Source of the DNA: Chromobacterium rhizoryzae | GTDB taxonomy: Bacteria > Pseudomonadota > Gammaproteobacteria > Burkholderiales > Chromobacteriaceae | Direction of reading: 5' to 3' | Length of the DNA stretch: 64,000 nucleotides | Assembly: GCF_020544465.1 (NCBI RefSeq) | Contig: NZ_CP066126.1 | Span: forward strand, 3,100,001-3,164,000 | Position numbers and translations under genes: made by a program | Shown: piece by piece, positions 51,104-59,378 of the stretch | Layout of the letters: each line of letters opens with the position of its first letter | Position numbering within the stretch: position 1 is the stretch's first letter | Notes under the pieces: generated by a model | What the model saw: the letters and a program-made list of their open reading frames with translations, nothing else | The model's database searches: none | Told to the model about the DNA's origin: nothing

Positions 51104-52438
51104 TCACACGTGCAGCAGCAGGAACTTGCGCTCCCACGGGCTGATCACGCGGAAGTATTCGGAGAACTCCTTCTCCTTCATGCCCACGTACATGCTGACG
51201 AAGCGCTCGCCCAGCACCTCGGCCATTTCCTTGCAAGACGCCAGCTGCTGCAAGGACTCCTCCGAGGAGTTGGGAAACTGGTAAGGCAGCTCGTAGGCAT
51301 CGGTCTGCCGCGGCTCGCTGGGCTGCAGCTTGTTGATGATGCCCAGGTAGCCGCAGGCCAGCGTCGCGGCCATGGCGATATAGGGATTGACGTCCACGCC
51401 CGGCACCCGGTTTTCGATGCGGCGCGCCGCCGGCGAGGAATGCGGCACGCGCAGGCCCACGGTGCGGTTGTCGTAACCCCATTCGACGTTGGTCGGCGCC
51501 GCGGTGTAGCGCGACAAACGGCGGAATGAGTTCACGTAGGGCGCGAACAGCGGCATGGACTTGGGCACGTATTTCTGCAGGCCGGCGATGTAGTGGAAGA
51601 ACAGGTCGGACGGGCTGCCGTCCTCATTGGTGAACACATTGCGGCCGGTGTTCTTGTCCACCAGGCTCTGGTGCATGTGCATGGCGGAGCCCGGCTCGTT
51701 CTCCATCGGCTTGGCCATGAAGGTGGCGTACATATTGTGGCGGAACGCCGCCTCGCGCACGGTGCGCTTGAACAGGAACACCTGGTCGGCCAGTTCCAGC
51801 GGGTTGCCGTGCAGGAAGTTGATTTCCATCTGCGCGGTGCCCACCTCGTGAATCAGGGTGTCCACTTCCAGGTTCTGCGCGTGGCAGTAGTCGTAGATGT
51901 CTTCGAACAGCGGGTCGAACTCGTTGACCGCGTCGATGGAGTAGGAGCGGCGGCCGAACTCGGCGCGGCCGGTGCGCCCCACCGGCGCGGCCAGCGGGAT
52001 GTCCGGGTCCGGATTGGGGGACAGCAGGTAGAATTCCATTTCCGGAGCCAGCACCGGCTCCAGACCCATCTCGTCGAACAGGCCGATCACGCGCTTGAGC
52101 ACATTGCGCGGCGCCACGTCCACCGGGCTGCCGTCGGCGCGCAGACAGTCGTAGATCAATTGAGCGGTGGGATCCACGGCCCAGGGCACGAAGCGCAGGG
52201 TGTTCGGATCCGGCGCCAGCACCATGTCCGGGTCGGTCAGGTCCAGCATGCTGTCGTCGGGGTAGTCCCCGGTCACAGTCTGGATCAGCACGACTTCGGG
52301 CAGGCGCATTTCCGGGTCGGACACGAACTTGTCCTTGGGCACGATCTTGCCGCGCGCCACGCCGGTCATGTCGGGGACGATACACTCGACTTCAGTGATC
52401 CGGTGCTCTCGCAGCCATTCATTGATCTGATGGGTCAT
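51104..52438 (-). CDS. puuA: Gamma-glutamylputrescine synthetase (glutamine synthetase family)
   Basis: 444-aa ATP-dependent ligase that joins glutamate to putrescine, first step of the gamma-glutamyl route. The GS fold is seen in VECIVPDMTGVARGKIVPKDKF (beta-grasp), PEMEFYLL, HEVGTAQMEINFLHG, MAKPMENEPGSAMHMHQSL and RVPHSSPAARRIENRVPGVDVNPY. GS proper would be ~470 aa and carries an adenylylation Tyr loop; this protein has the shorter PuuA/SpuB form. ATG at 52438 has AGAGGAAGAG upstream. It lies between puuD and spuC, supporting polyamine use rather than ammonia assimilation. Confidence 0.9.
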   Translation of the reverse strand: MTHQINEWLREHRITEVECIVPDMTGVARGKIVPKDKFVSDPEMRLPEVVLIQTVTGDYPDDSMLDLTDPDMVLAPDPNTLRFVPWAVDPTAQLIYDCLRADGSPVDVAPRNVLKRVIGLFDEMGLEPVLAPEMEFYLLSPNPDPDIPLAAPVGRTGRAEFGRRSYSIDAVNEFDPLFEDIYDYCHAQNLEVDTLIHEVGTAQMEINFLHGNPLELADQVFLFKRTVREAAFRHNMYATFMAKPMENEPGSAMHMHQSLVDKNTGRNVFTNEDGSPSDLFFHYIAGLQKYVPKSMPLFAPYVNSFRRLSRYTAAPTNVEWGYDNRTVGLRVPHSSPAARRIENRVPGVDVNPYIAMAATLACGYLGIINKLQPSEPRQTDAYELPYQFPNSSEESLQQLASCKEMAEVLGERFVSMYVGMKEKEFSEYFRVISPWERKFLLLHV

Positions 52439-52461
52439 GATGTTCTCTTCCTCTGTGTGTG

Positions 52462-53256
52462 TTATTCCGAGTGGTGACACAAGGTCTCGGTTAATTGCGG
52501 CCCGCGTTGCCGCTGTTCGCGGCGTTGGCGGCAGGCGTCGCCAAATGCTTTGAAGATGGCCATGGACAGCGGGTTGTCCCAGTACTTCCATTCCGGATGC
52601 CATTGCGCGGCGAAGGCGAAGCCCTTGGCGTCGCGCACGCGGTAGGCCTCCACCAGGCCGTCGTCGGCGACGGCCTCGCAGATCAGGCGATCGGACAGCC
52701 GCTTGATGCCCTGCTGGTGCAGGGAGTTGACCATGGCGGACTCCTGGCCGGTCCATTGCCGCAGCAGGCCGTCCTCGGCGAAGCGCACCGGGTGGGACAG
52801 GGCGTACATCGCATCCAGATCCGGCGTGTCCGGCTCGCGGTGGTCGCGCTTGCCTTCTTCTTCCTGCACGTGCTGGTACAGTTCGCCGCCCATCGCCACA
52901 TTGATTTCCTGGAAGCCGCGGCAGATGCCCAGCAGGGGAATGCCCTGCTCCAGCACTTGCTGGATCAGCGGCAGCGTGGTGGCGTCGCGCATGGGGTCGT
53001 GCATGGTGCCGGGCCGGCTGGGCGCGCCGCCGTAGCGGTGCGGTTCGACATTGGACAGGGAGCCCGGCAGCAACACGCCGTCCACCAGTTCCAGCACGTC
53101 TCTCAGCGCGGTCTTGTCGCCCAGCGCCGGCAGCAGCACCGGCACGCCGCCGGCGCCGCCGGCCGCGGCGGCGATGTATTTCTCGCCCACGGAGTGGAAG
53201 GGCAGCGGGCCTACCATCTTGATGTCACAGGGTATGCCGATGATAGCTTGCAACAT
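52462..53256 (-). CDS. puuD: Gamma-glutamyl-GABA hydrolase
   Basis: 264-aa class I glutamine-amidotransferase-like hydrolase that frees GABA from gamma-glutamyl-GABA. Nucleophile Cys112 in LLGICRGFQEINVA, and the catalytic His-Glu in AAQWHPEWKYW. Also typical: LVDGVLLPGSLSNVEPHRYGG and MVNSLHQQGIKRL. Length matches PuuD. It lies 23 bp upstream of puuA and 19 bp after ald on the same strand, so ald-puuD-puuA is one transcription unit. Confidence 0.93.
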   Translation of the reverse strand: MLQAIIGIPCDIKMVGPLPFHSVGEKYIAAAAGGAGGVPVLLPALGDKTALRDVLELVDGVLLPGSLSNVEPHRYGGAPSRPGTMHDPMRDATTLPLIQQVLEQGIPLLGICRGFQEINVAMGGELYQHVQEEEGKRDHREPDTPDLDAMYALSHPVRFAEDGLLRQWTGQESAMVNSLHQQGIKRLSDRLICEAVADDGLVEAYRVRDAKGFAFAAQWHPEWKYWDNPLSMAIFKAFGDACRQRREQRQRGPQLTETLCHHSE

Positions 53257-53275
53257 TTCGAATCCTTGATACGGG

Positions 53276-54400
53276 TCAGGAAGCCGCCTTGATGGCTTCG
53301 ATCGGGTCGATGAACGGGTGGCCCAGCGCCTGGGCCACCGCCTGGTAAGTGAGCCGGCCGCGGCAGACGTTGAGGCCGTTGCGCAGATGGGCGTTGTCCA
53401 GCAAAGCCTGGCGCCAGCCCTTGTTGGCCAGCTCCAGCGTGTACGGCAAGGTGGCGTTGGTCAGCGCCTGAGTGGAGGTGCGCGCCACGCCGCCGGGCAT
53501 ATTGGCCACGCAGTAATGGACGATGCCGTCCACCACGTAAATGGGGTCTTGGTGCGTGGTGGCCCGGCTGGTCTCGAAGCAGCCGCCCTGGTCTATCGCC
53601 ACATCCACCAGCACCGCGCCGGGCTTCATGATTTTCAGCATCGGCCGCGTCACCAGCTTGGGCGCCGCCGCGCCCGGAATCAGCACCGCGCCGATCACCA
53701 GGTCCGCCTCGCGCAGGCTGTCTTCGATATTGGCGGAGTTGGACACCAGCGTCTTGATGCGGCCGCCGAACACCATGTCGATTTCCTTCAGGCGCGGCAG
53801 CGATTTGTCCAGAATGGTGACCTCGGCGCCGGCGCCCATGGCCATGCGCGCGGCGTTCAGTCCCACCACGCCGCCGCCTATCACCACCACCCGCGCCGGG
53901 GCCACGCCCGGCACGCCGCCCAGCAAGACGCCGCGGCCGCCCTGGGCCTTTTCCAGCGCGTGCGCGCCGGCCTGTATCGCCATGCGGCCGGCCACTTCCG
54001 ACATCGGCGCCAGCAACGGCAGGCCGCCGCGCTCGTCGGTGACGGTTTCGTAAGCGATGGCGATGGCATCCGATTCCAGCAATAATTTGGTCTGCTCCGG
54101 GTCCGGCGCCAAATGCAGATAGGTGAACAGGAGCTGATCCCGGCGCAGCATCCGGCATTCCACCGGCTGCGGCTCTTTCACCTTGACGATCATGTCGCTG
54201 CGTTCGAAGGTTTCTTCGGCGCTGGAGGCAATGGAGGCGCCGGCCTGGATATACTGTTCATCGGTGAAACCGATGGCGAGGCCGGCCTGGGTCTGGACCA
54301 AAACCTTGTGACCGTTGGCGACTAACTCCCGGACTCCAGACGGGGTTAGGCCAACACGATACTCGTGGTTCTTGATCTCCTTGGGAACACCGATCAGCAT
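53276..54400 (-). CDS. ald: Alanine dehydrogenase
   Basis: 374-aa NAD-dependent enzyme that interconverts L-alanine and pyruvate plus ammonium. Family markers: MLIGVPKEIKNHEYRVGLTP, LVKVKEPQP-type IVKVKEPQPVE, LFTYLHLAPD, MSEVAGRMAIQAGAHALEK, nucleotide motif VVIGGGVVGLNAARMA and DVAIDQGGCFETSRATTH. The ATG at 54400 has TGAGGAGAG upstream; an ATG 20 codons earlier lacks family similarity. First gene of the leftward polyamine unit, divergent from puuR. Here it would recycle the alanine made by the SpuC-like transaminase. Confidence 0.95.
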   Translation of the reverse strand: MLIGVPKEIKNHEYRVGLTPSGVRELVANGHKVLVQTQAGLAIGFTDEQYIQAGASIASSAEETFERSDMIVKVKEPQPVECRMLRRDQLLFTYLHLAPDPEQTKLLLESDAIAIAYETVTDERGGLPLLAPMSEVAGRMAIQAGAHALEKAQGGRGVLLGGVPGVAPARVVVIGGGVVGLNAARMAMGAGAEVTILDKSLPRLKEIDMVFGGRIKTLVSNSANIEDSLREADLVIGAVLIPGAAAPKLVTRPMLKIMKPGAVLVDVAIDQGGCFETSRATTHQDPIYVVDGIVHYCVANMPGGVARTSTQALTNATLPYTLELANKGWRQALLDNAHLRNGLNVCRGRLTYQAVAQALGHPFIDPIEAIKAAS

Positions 54401-54556
54401 GTCGCTCTCCTCACTTAGATTTGTTGCGGAAGTGCCGCGCAAGCGTTTAAGAAAATTCACAATACGCTTGCCCCTTGTTTCTGATTCTGACTATAAACCC
54501 CCACCGATGCAAAGATATTCGATTTTGCGTCGCAGCAAGTAGTGCAGAGTCCGTAC

Positions 54557-54571
54557 AAAATAATTATCATA
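54557..54571 (+). promoter_or_regulatory. Candidate PuuR operator 1
   Basis: AAAATAATTATCATA. It matches the second copy at 54580 in 12 of 15 positions and resembles the AT-rich asymmetric PuuR box reported for E. coli (AAAATATAATGAACA). It lies 42 bp upstream of the puuR start, where autorepression would act. Confidence 0.5.
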
Positions 54572-54579
54572 AAGCGTCT

Positions 54580-54594
54580 AAAATTATTAACATA
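54580..54594 (+). promoter_or_regulatory. Candidate PuuR operator 2
   Basis: AAAATTATTAACATA, same orientation as operator 1 and starting 23 bp after it, about two helical turns. It ends 18 bp before the puuR ATG, overlapping the expected transcript start. Confidence 0.5.
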
Positions 54595-54612
54595 CTGACG
54601 GAGCAGGAATCC

Positions 54613-55158
54613 ATGGACGTTGGCGCGAGATTACGCATGGTCAGGGATCGTTTCGGGCTGTCGCAGCGGGAACTGGCCAAACGAGCCGGAGTCACCAACG
54701 GCACCATTTCGCTGATCGAACAAAATCGGGTCAGCCCATCGGTCAGCTCGCTGAAAAAGGTGCTGGAAGGGCTGCCGATGACGCTGGCGGATTTTTTCAC
54801 CTTTGATTCCGACCCGGAACAGGCGCGCGTGTTCTACCAGGCCCACGAATTACCCAATCTGGGCAATGAGCAGATCCGGCTGCTGCTGGTGGGCACCGCC
54901 CACGACAAGCGCGACATCGCCATCCTGCGCGAAGTCTACGAAACCGGCGCCGACACCGGGCCGGACATGTTGACGCACGATGGCCAGGAAGGCGGCGTCA
55001 TCATCAAAGGAAGTATAGAAGTGACGGTGAACAACGAGAGCCGCATCCTGGGGCCGGGCGACGCGTATTACTTCGACAGCCGGCTGCCCCATCGCTTTCG
55101 CAACGTCGGCGCCGAAACCTGCGAGGTGGTCAGCGCCAGTTCGCCGCCCACATTCTAA
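54613..55158 (+). CDS. puuR: Polyamine-responsive repressor PuuR (XRE-cupin)
   Basis: 181-aa regulator. N-terminal helix-turn-helix (LRMVRDRFGLSQRELAKRAG, VTNGTISLIEQNRVSPSVSS) and C-terminal cupin (~110-180; GGVIIKGSIEVTVNNESRILGPGDAYYFDSRLPHRFRN is the core, with metal-type His). This is the PuuR layout; the E. coli protein represses the puu genes and is relieved by putrescine. The ATG at 54613 has GGAGCAGGA upstream. It is divergent from ald-puuD-puuA-spuC and upstream of puuC, so it can control both arms. Ligand inferred. Confidence 0.9.
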   Translation: MDVGARLRMVRDRFGLSQRELAKRAGVTNGTISLIEQNRVSPSVSSLKKVLEGLPMTLADFFTFDSDPEQARVFYQAHELPNLGNEQIRLLLVGTAHDKRDIAILREVYETGADTGPDMLTHDGQEGGVIIKGSIEVTVNNESRILGPGDAYYFDSRLPHRFRNVGAETCEVVSASSPPTF

Positions 55159-55345
55159 GAACCATTAAGAACAAGAAGCGCCGGCAAGACCGCATCCGGC
55201 GACCAGCAGGCCATAAGGCCAGGCCGGGGAGCTTTGCCCGCCCCGCCGGCTCCAAGCCCACGACAGACGACAAAGCAGTCAAACCCGCGTCAAGCGATAC
55301 CGGCGCCGCCAACGGACGGCGCAGGATCATCAAAGGAGAGAGTAA

Positions 55346-56833
55346 ATGGCTAGAACGCATGCCGAATGGAAGCAATTCGCCGCTCAACTGAAGATCGAAG
55401 GGCGCGCCTTCATCGCCGGCGAGTACTGCGCGGCGCAAGACGGCAAAAGCTTTGCCTGCAACAACCCCGCCAACGGCGAGAAGCTGGCCGACGTGGCCTG
55501 GTGCGGCGAGGCCGACGTGGAGCGCGCGGTGCGCGCCGCGCGCCAAGCCTTCGACTCCGGCGCCTGGTCCGGCCTGCCGCCGCGCGAGCGCGGCCGCATC
55601 CTCAAGCGCTTCGCCGCGCTGATCTACGAGCACGGCGATGAATTGGCCCTGCTGGAAACCCTGGACGTGGGCAAGCCCATCAGCGACACCCTCAGCGTGG
55701 ACCTGCCCGGCAGCGCCTATTGCGTGGAATGGTTCGCCGAAGCCATAGACAAGATAGGCGGCGAAGTGGCGCCGGTGGACCCCAAGGTGGTGGGCCTGGT
55801 CACCCGCGAAGCCATCGGCGTGGTGGCCGCCATCGTGCCGTGGAACTACCCCATCATGATGGCCAGCTGGAAGTTTGGCCCGGCGCTGGCGGCCGGCAAC
55901 CCGGTGATCATCAAGCCCTCGGAAAAATCCCCGCTCACCGCCATCCGCCTGGCGGCGCTGGCCAAACAGGCCGGCATTCCCGACGGCGTGTTCCAGGTGC
56001 TGCCCGGCGCCGGCGACGTGGGCAAATTGCTGGCGCTGCACATGGACGTGGACTGCGTCGCCTTCACCGGCTCCACCGGCGTGGGCAAGCTGATCGCCGG
56101 CTACGCCGCGCAATCCAACCTCAAGCGCGTCTGGCTGGAGCTGGGCGGCAAATCGCCCAACATCATCCTGCCGGACTGCCCGGACGTCGCCCAGGCGGCG
56201 CGCGCCGCCGCCGGCGGCATCTTCTACAATATGGGCGAAGTCTGCACCGCCGGCTCCCGCGTGCTGGTCCACCGCGACATCAAGGCGCGCTTCCTGCAGG
56301 AGCTGGAAGCGGCCGCGGCCCGCTACTATCCGCAAGACCCCTTGGACCCGGCCACCAATATGGGCGCCATCGTGGACCGCATCCAGTACGACAAGGTGCT
56401 GTCCTATATCGGCAAGGGGGACAGCGAGGGCGCCAAGAAGCTGTTCGGCGGCAAAGCGGCCCACGCCGACACCGGCTTGTTCATCGAACCGACGGCGTTT
56501 GACTGCCCCAGCGCCGATCTGACCATCTGCCGCGAGGAGATCTTCGGCCCGGTGCTGTCCGTCATCACCTTCGACGACGTGGAAGACGCCATCCGCATCG
56601 CCAACGACACCGACTACGGCCTGGCGGCCGCGGTGTGGACCTCCAACGTCAGCACCGCGCACCAGGTGTCGCGCCGCCTGCGCGCCGGCACGGTGTGGGT
56701 GAATTGCTATGATGAAGGCGGGGACATGAACTTCCCCTTCGGCGGCTTCAAGCAATCCGGCAACGGCCGCGACAAGTCGCTGCACGCGCTGGAAAAATAC
56801 ACTGAGCTGAAGAGCACGCTGATCAAGCTGTAA
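55346..56833 (+). CDS. puuC: Gamma-glutamyl-gamma-aminobutyraldehyde dehydrogenase
   Basis: 495-aa NAD(P)-dependent aldehyde dehydrogenase. Catalytic Cys300 in NMGEVCTAGS and general base Glu266 in LELGGKSPN; cofactor-site VPWNYPIMMASWK and FTGSTGVGK. Length and sequence fit PuuC, which oxidises gamma-glutamyl-aminobutyraldehyde; KauB-type aminobutyraldehyde oxidation is an alternative. AAAGGAGAGAG precedes the ATG. It follows puuR by 187 bp, a gap in which no gene or operator was seen, and ends at a strong terminator. Confidence 0.92.
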   Translation: MARTHAEWKQFAAQLKIEGRAFIAGEYCAAQDGKSFACNNPANGEKLADVAWCGEADVERAVRAARQAFDSGAWSGLPPRERGRILKRFAALIYEHGDELALLETLDVGKPISDTLSVDLPGSAYCVEWFAEAIDKIGGEVAPVDPKVVGLVTREAIGVVAAIVPWNYPIMMASWKFGPALAAGNPVIIKPSEKSPLTAIRLAALAKQAGIPDGVFQVLPGAGDVGKLLALHMDVDCVAFTGSTGVGKLIAGYAAQSNLKRVWLELGGKSPNIILPDCPDVAQAARAAAGGIFYNMGEVCTAGSRVLVHRDIKARFLQELEAAAARYYPQDPLDPATNMGAIVDRIQYDKVLSYIGKGDSEGAKKLFGGKAAHADTGLFIEPTAFDCPSADLTICREEIFGPVLSVITFDDVEDAIRIANDTDYGLAAAVWTSNVSTAHQVSRRLRAGTVWVNCYDEGGDMNFPFGGFKQSGNGRDKSLHALEKYTELKSTLIKL

Positions 56834-56853
56834 ACCGCGTTTACAGCGCCGCC

Positions 56854-56887
56854 GACAGGCTGCCCTTCCGGCAGCCTGTCTTGTTTT
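56854..56887 (+). terminator. Terminator of puuC
   Basis: Perfect 11-bp stem GACAGGCTGCC / GGCAGCCTGTC with a 5-nt loop, then TTGTTTT. It starts 20 bp after the puuC stop and separates it from the binding-protein genes. Confidence 0.88.
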
Positions 56888-56913
56888 CGTCCACCCTCGG
56901 CAAAGGAAGCGCC

Positions 56914-57699
56914 ATGAGCAAGCACCTGACCGCCCTCCTCTGCCTTTGCGCCGCCGCGGCGCAGGCCGGCGCCGCCGCGCCCGCCTGTCCGGCGGAGGGA
57001 CTGAAGGTTGGATACTACCCGACGACCACCGCCTATGAAGGCGGCAAGGGTTACGACGTGGACCTGGTCCACGAACTGGCGCGCAGGCTGGGCTGCAAGA
57101 TCCGCGAAGAACGCGAATACCCGCGCCTGCGCGTGCTGCTGCTGGTGCAACACGGCAAGCTCAATCTGGCCACCTCCACCATCCCGCTGCAAAAGCGGCT
57201 GCGCTACGCCTGGGTGCTGCCCTATACCCGCGACCGCAACATGACCCTGCTCAGCCCGGCGGTGCAAGGCAAAACGCCTGAGCAATGGCTGAACGACCCC
57301 AAGCTGAAATGGGGCGCCGTCATCGGCTACCGCAACAGCCCCTTGCAGGACTATTTCCTGCAGCAGATGGCCAAGCGCGACAAACTGATCTGCGCCGCCA
57401 ACGAGGAAGACCTGCTGGACATGCTGCGCAGCGGCTCCATTTCCGCCGCCTTCTCCCAGCCCCAGGTCTACGACCACTGGCTCAACGGCCAGCCGCGCGC
57501 CCGGCTGCAAGTCAAGGTCATGGACCCCTTCCGCGACAGCAGCCTGGAGAACGGCCTGGTGCTGTCCCACCGCAGCTTCAGCGAACCCCAGATGCGCCGC
57601 TGGCGGACGGAACTGGACGCGATGCGCGCGGACGGCAGCCTGCAGCGCATTCTGCGCAAATACCTGAGCGAAGACAGCGTGCGCGGCATGCTGGAATAA
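56914..57699 (+). CDS. Secreted solute-binding protein family 3, paralogue 1
   Basis: 261-aa periplasmic protein of the SBP_bac_3 fold. Signal peptide core LTALLCLCAAAAQAGAA. Mature markers: AEGLKVGYYPTTTAYEG, GYDVDLVHELARRLGC, LNLATSTIPLQKRLRYAWVLPY and a C-terminal MRADGSLQRILRKYLSEDS. These proteins usually bind amino acids or similar ligands for ABC uptake, but no permease or ATPase gene is nearby, so it may serve a distant transporter. ATG at 56914 has AAAGGAAG upstream. About half identical by eye to the next gene; a tandem duplication. Confidence 0.85.
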   Translation: MSKHLTALLCLCAAAAQAGAAAPACPAEGLKVGYYPTTTAYEGGKGYDVDLVHELARRLGCKIREEREYPRLRVLLLVQHGKLNLATSTIPLQKRLRYAWVLPYTRDRNMTLLSPAVQGKTPEQWLNDPKLKWGAVIGYRNSPLQDYFLQQMAKRDKLICAANEEDLLDMLRSGSISAAFSQPQVYDHWLNGQPRARLQVKVMDPFRDSSLENGLVLSHRSFSEPQMRRWRTELDAMRADGSLQRILRKYLSEDSVRGMLE

Positions 57700-57769
57700 C
57701 AATCACTCGCATGCGGCAAGACCCGACGAATCCGGCTATAGCTAAACGGAACGCGTACGGGAGAACGGC

Positions 57770-58558
57770 ATGAAAGCACACTGGGCGGCGCTGCTGGGCG
57801 GCGCGCTGGCATCGGCGGCGGCGCTGGGCGATTCGCCCTGCCCGGCCGACGGCCTGAAAGTGGGTTACTACCTGATTGGCAGCGCCTATGAAAACGGCCA
57901 CGGCTATGACGTGGACCTGGTGCACGAGCTGGCGCGCCGGCTGGGCTGCAATATCGTCCAGGAAGACGTTTACCCCCGCATCCGCGTGCTGAAAATGCTG
58001 GAGCACGGCCAATTGAATCTGGGCACCTCCACCATCCCCACCGCTGACCGCCGCAAATACGCCTGGATCTATCCCTACTTCTACAGCAAGAACATGATCT
58101 TGCTGTCCAAGCAGATCGGCGCGCGCACCCTGGAGCAGTTGCTGGCCGAACCGGCGGTCAAATGGGGCGTGATCCGCGGCTACCGCCACAGCCCGGAGCA
58201 AGACGCCTTCATCGAACAACTGGCCAAACGCGGCAAGGTGGTGATGGCCAACGACGAACGCGACCTCTACGCCATGTTGTCCCAACGCATCGTCACCGCC
58301 GCCTTCGCCCACCCTTTCAGCTACGACAGCTGGCTCAACTCCCCGGCCCTGTCCGGCCAGGTGACGGTGCTGGACCTGTTCCCCAACTCGGAACGCATCG
58401 CCGGCGGCCTGATGCTGGCGCACAGCGCCTTCAGCCCGCAGCAGGCGGAACAATGGCAGGCCCAGCTGCAGCAAATGCTCAAGGACGGCGCCCTGCGCAA
58501 GATCTTCGGCAAATACCTGAGCGCGGACAGCGTGGCCCAGTTGCAGCTGCAACCCTGA
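57770..58558 (+). CDS. Secreted solute-binding protein family 3, paralogue 2
   Basis: 262-aa periplasmic SBP_bac_3 protein with signal peptide core LLGGALASAAALG. It repeats the layout of the previous gene: ADGLKVGYYLIGSAYENG, GYDVDLVHELARRLGC, LNLGTSTIPTADRRKYAWIYPY and a C-terminal LKDGALRKIFGKYLSADS. Ligand-contact regions between these conserved blocks differ, so the two may bind different ligands. GGGAGA precedes the ATG. The gap after paralogue 1 is 70 bp; co-transcription is likely. Association with polyamine use is only by position. Confidence 0.85.
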   Translation: MKAHWAALLGGALASAAALGDSPCPADGLKVGYYLIGSAYENGHGYDVDLVHELARRLGCNIVQEDVYPRIRVLKMLEHGQLNLGTSTIPTADRRKYAWIYPYFYSKNMILLSKQIGARTLEQLLAEPAVKWGVIRGYRHSPEQDAFIEQLAKRGKVVMANDERDLYAMLSQRIVTAAFAHPFSYDSWLNSPALSGQVTVLDLFPNSERIAGGLMLAHSAFSPQQAEQWQAQLQQMLKDGALRKIFGKYLSADSVAQLQLQP

Positions 58559-58630
58559 TCCTTGTTCCAGCTTGCGCCGCCGCCGTCCGCTGCGGGACAC
58601 TGAGCGGGTTTCGACTCAACGGACCCCGCG

Positions 58631-59248
58631 ATGAAACTCTCCCGCCTCAGCCTGCTGTTGGCCATGCTGGCCAGCCCCCTGCTGCACGCCGCCCCGGCGC
58701 CGCAGACCCAGACGCTGGTCATGCTGCGCCACGGTGAAAAACCCGAGGGCGGCTACGGCCAGCTCAATTGCAAGGGCTTCAACCGCTCTTTGGAACTGGC
58801 CAAGCTGCTGCCCAAAAAATACGGACGGGCCGACCAGATCTTCGCGCCCTCCACCGCCAGCCAGACCCGGGACCCCGCCGGCACCTTCAACTACATCCGC
58901 CCGCTGGCCACCATCGAGCCCACCGCCATCTCCCTGGGCCTGCCGGTGAACAGCAACTTCGACATGGAGGCCATCGACGCGCTGCAACAGCAACTGGTCA
59001 ACCCGCTGCAGCACGGCAAAACCGTCTACATCGCCTGGGAGCACAAGCTGCTGCGCGAACTCGCCGTCAGCCTGATGCAGGATTACGGCGACAAGGGCTC
59101 GGCAGACAAGGTGCCCAAATGGGACAAGAACGACTTCGACAGCCTCTACGTCGTCACCCTCGACTACAGCCACACGCCGCCCAAGGCCAGTTTCCGCCAC
59201 GAGCAGCAGGGGCTGGACAAGCTGTTGGACAGCTGCAAGCTGCCCTGA
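58631..59248 (+). CDS. Secreted histidine-phosphatase-family protein
   Basis: 205-aa exported protein. Signal peptide core LSLLLAMLASPLLHA. The phosphatase-superfamily signature LRHGEKPEGG gives the catalytic His34 with Arg33; a second His lies in IAWEHKLLRELA. The body (FNRSLELAKLLPKKYG, DQIFAPSTASQTRD, PTAISLGLPVNSNFDM) fits the phosphoglycerate-mutase-like fold. Substrate unknown. The stop codon TGA is part of a repeat-element end (TGAGAGGCTGTTTACG). Confidence 0.85.
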   Translation: MKLSRLSLLLAMLASPLLHAAPAPQTQTLVMLRHGEKPEGGYGQLNCKGFNRSLELAKLLPKKYGRADQIFAPSTASQTRDPAGTFNYIRPLATIEPTAISLGLPVNSNFDMEAIDALQQQLVNPLQHGKTVYIAWEHKLLRELAVSLMQDYGDKGSADKVPKWDKNDFDSLYVVTLDYSHTPPKASFRHEQQGLDKLLDSCKLP

Positions 59249-59280
59249 GAGGCTGTTTACGATCTGCTGCGCGTCGGCGG
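59246..59280. repeat. Dispersed intergenic repeat, fragment
   Basis: TGAGAGGCTGTTTACGATC, then TGCTGCGC, matches the reverse-complemented right end of the 62548-62696 copy (TAAGAGTCTGTTTACGATC, then TGCTGCGC) with two differences. The rest of the element is not recognisable; the stop of the phosphatase gene is inside it. Confidence 0.65.
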
Positions 59281-59327
59281 GCTAACCCGACAAAGGCATT
59301 GAGCAGATTCTCCGCTCGCGCCAGACG

Positions 59328-59358
59328 CAAAACAGCCGGCCCATCAAGGGCCGGCTGT
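59328..59358 (-). terminator. Terminator of azoR
   Basis: Perfect 11-bp stem ACAGCCGGCCC / GGGCCGGCTGT with a 5-nt loop. Four T residues follow on the minus strand, 20 bp after the azoR stop. On the plus strand the stem is followed by CTTCGTTT, so it may also work for the phosphatase gene. Confidence 0.8.
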
Positions 59359-59378
59359 CTTCGTTTGCGGCAGGAGAA

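Larger units (their letters stand above)
54401..54612. promoter_or_regulatory. Divergent ald/puuR control region
   Basis: 212 bp between the two divergent starts. The part nearest puuR (54550-54600) is AT-rich and holds two direct repeats likely to be PuuR operators (see next entries). The part nearest ald contains CAAAATCGAATATC on the minus strand, a weaker look-alike. Confidence 0.6.
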
